Below are positions 43,620 through 45,539 of a DNA stretch of 45,539 nt, piece after piece. Source of the stretch: Prochlorococcus sp. AG-670-N10 (GTDB lineage: Bacteria > Cyanobacteriota > Cyanobacteriia > PCC-6307 > Cyanobiaceae). A model generated the notes under the pieces. It made no database searches. It was not told where the DNA came from and was given only the letters and a program-made list of their open reading frames with translations. The position numbers and the translations under genes were made by a program. How positions within the stretch are numbered: the first letter of the stretch is position 1; every line of letters begins with the position of its first letter. The stretch is from assembly GCA_003209065.1 (NCBI GenBank), contig QCSX01000012.1, positions 1-45,539 on the forward strand, read 5' to 3'.

Positions 43620-45539
43620 TTATTGGTTAGAAGAAAAATTTCCACAACGTTGTTTATCAAGAAAATTGATATGTTGTCTTTCTAGATAATATAATTCTTG
43701 AAATTTTATAGCGTCAGAATTTAAATCTTTGAATACATCTTCAATCTCTTTATTAGTATCTGATGGTTCTAAGGAGGAATTATCGATTAAAATAGAAATA
43801 CAGTTTTCCAAAGTTTTAAGTCTTTGAGAACCCCAGGATTCAATAAGATGTCTACATCTTTTTAATGATTTATATCTTTCAAGAAGAGACAAAGTACCCA
43901 GAAGATTATGTTTAGAATTTTTTAAAGTGGTTAAAAATAATTCATCTGGATTAATAAAAGTATTAATTTTATTTGAGACTTCTAAATTATTAAGAGCTAA
44001 ATGATCAGGCAATAGTGAAATCAAGTTAATTGAAATAAATTCATTAATTAATTGTTTATTATTAGGATCTTTCAAATCATCCAAATAATTTGTACTTAAA
44101 TTATTAACTTCTATTGTTGAAATAGATTCCCAAATAAGACGAATGTATTCAGTATTGAAAATATTAATTTCTCTTTTAAGTAATTCTTCACGAATAAAAA
44201 GTCTATGTTCAGGACAATGCAAATAGTAATAAATAATCTCTGATTCATTTTTTTCACGCTGACTAACTTCACTTGGCTGTTCAAATTTTTTTGATCTGCC
44301 ATGCCAACGAAACCCTTTAACTTGTTTTCTTAAGTCTTCTTCAAATTTAATAGCTAATCTCGCTTGACCCATACTTAATCTTTCAGAGACTTTTTGTAAA
44401 TAGTGAGTTCTTGTAGCAGATTGAGGAAATTTGCTTAATAACTTAACTAACGAGGAAATAACGTTCTGAAAAATATCAGATTTAGATAAGTCTTTATTAT
44501 CAAAAATCTGATCAATCTCCCAATCAATCCAGAAGGATGCATTATCTATTAAATTAAAATAATCTTCTGGTGTATTTCCTTTAAGGTACTCGTCAGGGTC
44601 TTTAAATGATTTTATTTGAAGGATTTTTAAGTTTATTTGATCGTGAAGAGATAAACTTTCAACTTCGTTTATAACCCTTTTTGTAGCTAATCTTCCTGCA
44701 TTATCAGAATCAAAGTTAATTATTATATTTTTACTATCAGTACATCTACAAAGTTGTGAAATCTGATATTTGTTTAATGCCGTCCCAAGAGAAGCGACAG
44801 AATTAGTAATCCCTTTTGAATGAAGTGAAATAACATCGAAATAACCTTCCACTACGACTGCCTTGTCTTGTTTTCTAATATTGCTAGATGCTTTATCAAA
44901 AGCAAATAACATTTTACCTTTCTCAAAAACTTCAGTTTCGGGAGAATTTAAATATTTAGGTTCCTGACCATCAAGAGATCTACCTCCAAAAGCAACTACA
45001 CGACCTTGCATATCAAAAATAGGAACTATCAATCTATTTCTAAATCGATCGTAAACCTTATCAGTATTATCCTTTGAGATAACAAGACCTGCACTTAAAA
45101 TTAACTTTAAAGGAAATTTCTCAACTTTTGAAAGGTAATTGAATAAATCATTCCATGAATTAGGAGCATAACCTAATTCAAAATCATTAATATTTTTAAT
45201 ATTTAAATTTCGTTGTGAAGTTAAATAATTATGTGCTTCCTTACCCAAGGAATTATTTAATTGAGACTTAAACCATTCCTTTGTTACGAGAAGAATCTTA
45301 TATAGTTCCTCTCTCCTAGATAATTGTTTTTTATATATTTCTTGCTGAGGCCCATCAACATTTATTACATTAATATCATTCTTTTTTGCAAGTGAAAGAA
45401 CAACATCTGTAAAGTTATTACGTGTAAACTCCATCAAAAATTTAATAGAATTACCTCCAGCTCCACAAGAGAAACAATAATAAAATTGTTTTGCAGGAGA
45501 AACTGTCATAGATGGCTTACTATCATCATGAAAAGGGCA
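43620..45539 (-). CDS. dnaG: DNA primase (5' end outside window)
   Basis: Makes RNA primers for replication. The visible part spans from the zinc finger to the C-terminus. Codons before the first in-window ATG at 45507 continue in frame to the edge and read CPFHDDSKPS, which with CFSCG gives the CHC2 zinc motif, so the true start lies outside. The RNA-polymerase core contains GFGGRSLDG-like sequence (VVAFGGRSLDGQEPKYLNSPET) and the Toprim motif VVVEGYFDVISLHSKG. Only a few N-terminal residues are missing. It converges on the metallopeptidase gene. Confidence 0.95.
   Translation of the reverse strand, partial: CPFHDDSKPSMTVSPAKQFYYCFSCGAGGNSIKFLMEFTRNNFTDVVLSLAKKNDINVINVDGPQQEIYKKQLSRREELYKILLVTKEWFKSQLNNSLGKEAHNYLTSQRNLNIKNINDFELGYAPNSWNDLFNYLSKVEKFPLKLILSAGLVISKDNTDKVYDRFRNRLIVPIFDMQGRVVAFGGRSLDGQEPKYLNSPETEVFEKGKMLFAFDKASSNIRKQDKAVVVEGYFDVISLHSKGITNSVASLGTALNKYQISQLCRCTDSKNIIINFDSDNAGRLATKRVINEVESLSLHDQINLKILQIKSFKDPDEYLKGNTPEDYFNLIDNASFWIDWEIDQIFDNKDLSKSDIFQNVISSLVKLLSKFPQSATRTHYLQKVSERLSMGQARLAIKFEEDLRKQVKGFRWHGRSKKFEQPSEVSQREKNESEIIYYYLHCPEHRLFIREELLKREINIFNTEYIRLIWESISTIEVNNLSTNYLDDLKDPNNKQLINEFISINLISLLPDHLALNNLEVSNKINTFINPDELFLTTLKNSKHNLLGTLSLLERYKSLKRCRHLIESWGSQRLKTLENCISILIDNSSLEPSDTNKEIEDVFKDLNSDAIKFQELYYLERQHINFLDKQRCGNFSSNQ

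Noticed and set aside
1..45539. CRISPR arrays, insertion sequences, prophage or integrated element
   Set aside because: No direct-repeat arrays, transposase, integrase or terminal repeats were noticed; composition is even throughout.

Overview
This window looks like part of the chromosome of a marine picocyanobacterium, most likely a low-GC (high-light type) Prochlorococcus. The evidence is a very AT-rich, tightly packed genome with photosystem genes (psaK for photosystem I, psb28 for photosystem II), a GUN4-domain protein of tetrapyrrole synthesis, a non-mevalonate isoprenoid pathway (dxs, ispE), HisZ, and several small proteins of families largely confined to cyanobacteria (DUF3110, DUF2499, DUF3593, DUF3082). 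The strain call is inference from composition and gene content. No database was searched.

Layout, left to right. 1-7600: the first codons of pgi (minus, cut by the edge), purN, argC, ribBA, a cyclophilin, a DUF3110 protein and a dnaK-dnaJ-like chaperone pair. 7800-14200: tRNA-Ser(GGA), a 2Fe-2S ferredoxin, an inositol-monophosphatase-family enzyme, hisZ, htpG, rpmB, a secreted Bcp-type peroxiredoxin, a DUF2499/DUF3593 membrane pair and psaK. 14200-24700: dxs, ilvA, scpB, a YggT protein, a MazG-like protein, then a plus-strand run of pyk, an FtsX/MacB-type permease, bioY, lspA and a membrane GTPase with a DUF697-like end. 24500-29500: a small membrane ORF and PLP decarboxylase (minus), tadA, a glyoxylate aminotransferase and, divergent from it, glnA with a clear terminator. 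29500-34700: a methyltransferase, a small unknown protein, an anti-sigma-type ATPase, a GUN4 protein, mnmH, psb28 and an AI-2E-family permease. 34650-40550: one long minus-strand run rsmA-ispE-DUF3082-microORF-pdhB-secD-secF-small ORF. 40600-45539: an unknown acidic protein, rlmH, a LexA-box-preceded umuD-umuC-metallopeptidase cluster, and dnaG (minus, cut by the right edge).

Most of this is core housekeeping. The least explained parts are a predicted HExxH metallopeptidase directly behind umuDC under an SOS-like box, and three very short hydrophobic ORFs (31, 59 and 60 residues) lying in operon-like positions. No insertion sequence, prophage, CRISPR array or rRNA was seen. No gene-free stretch exceeds 300 bases; the longest are 7585-7811 (upstream of dnaK, no clear signal seen) and 27821-28034 (between the aminotransferase and glnA, with promoter candidates). 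Several genes start with TTG (purN, the ferredoxin, the DUF2499 gene, probably scpB, the aminotransferase, the AI-2E permease) and pdhB with GTG.
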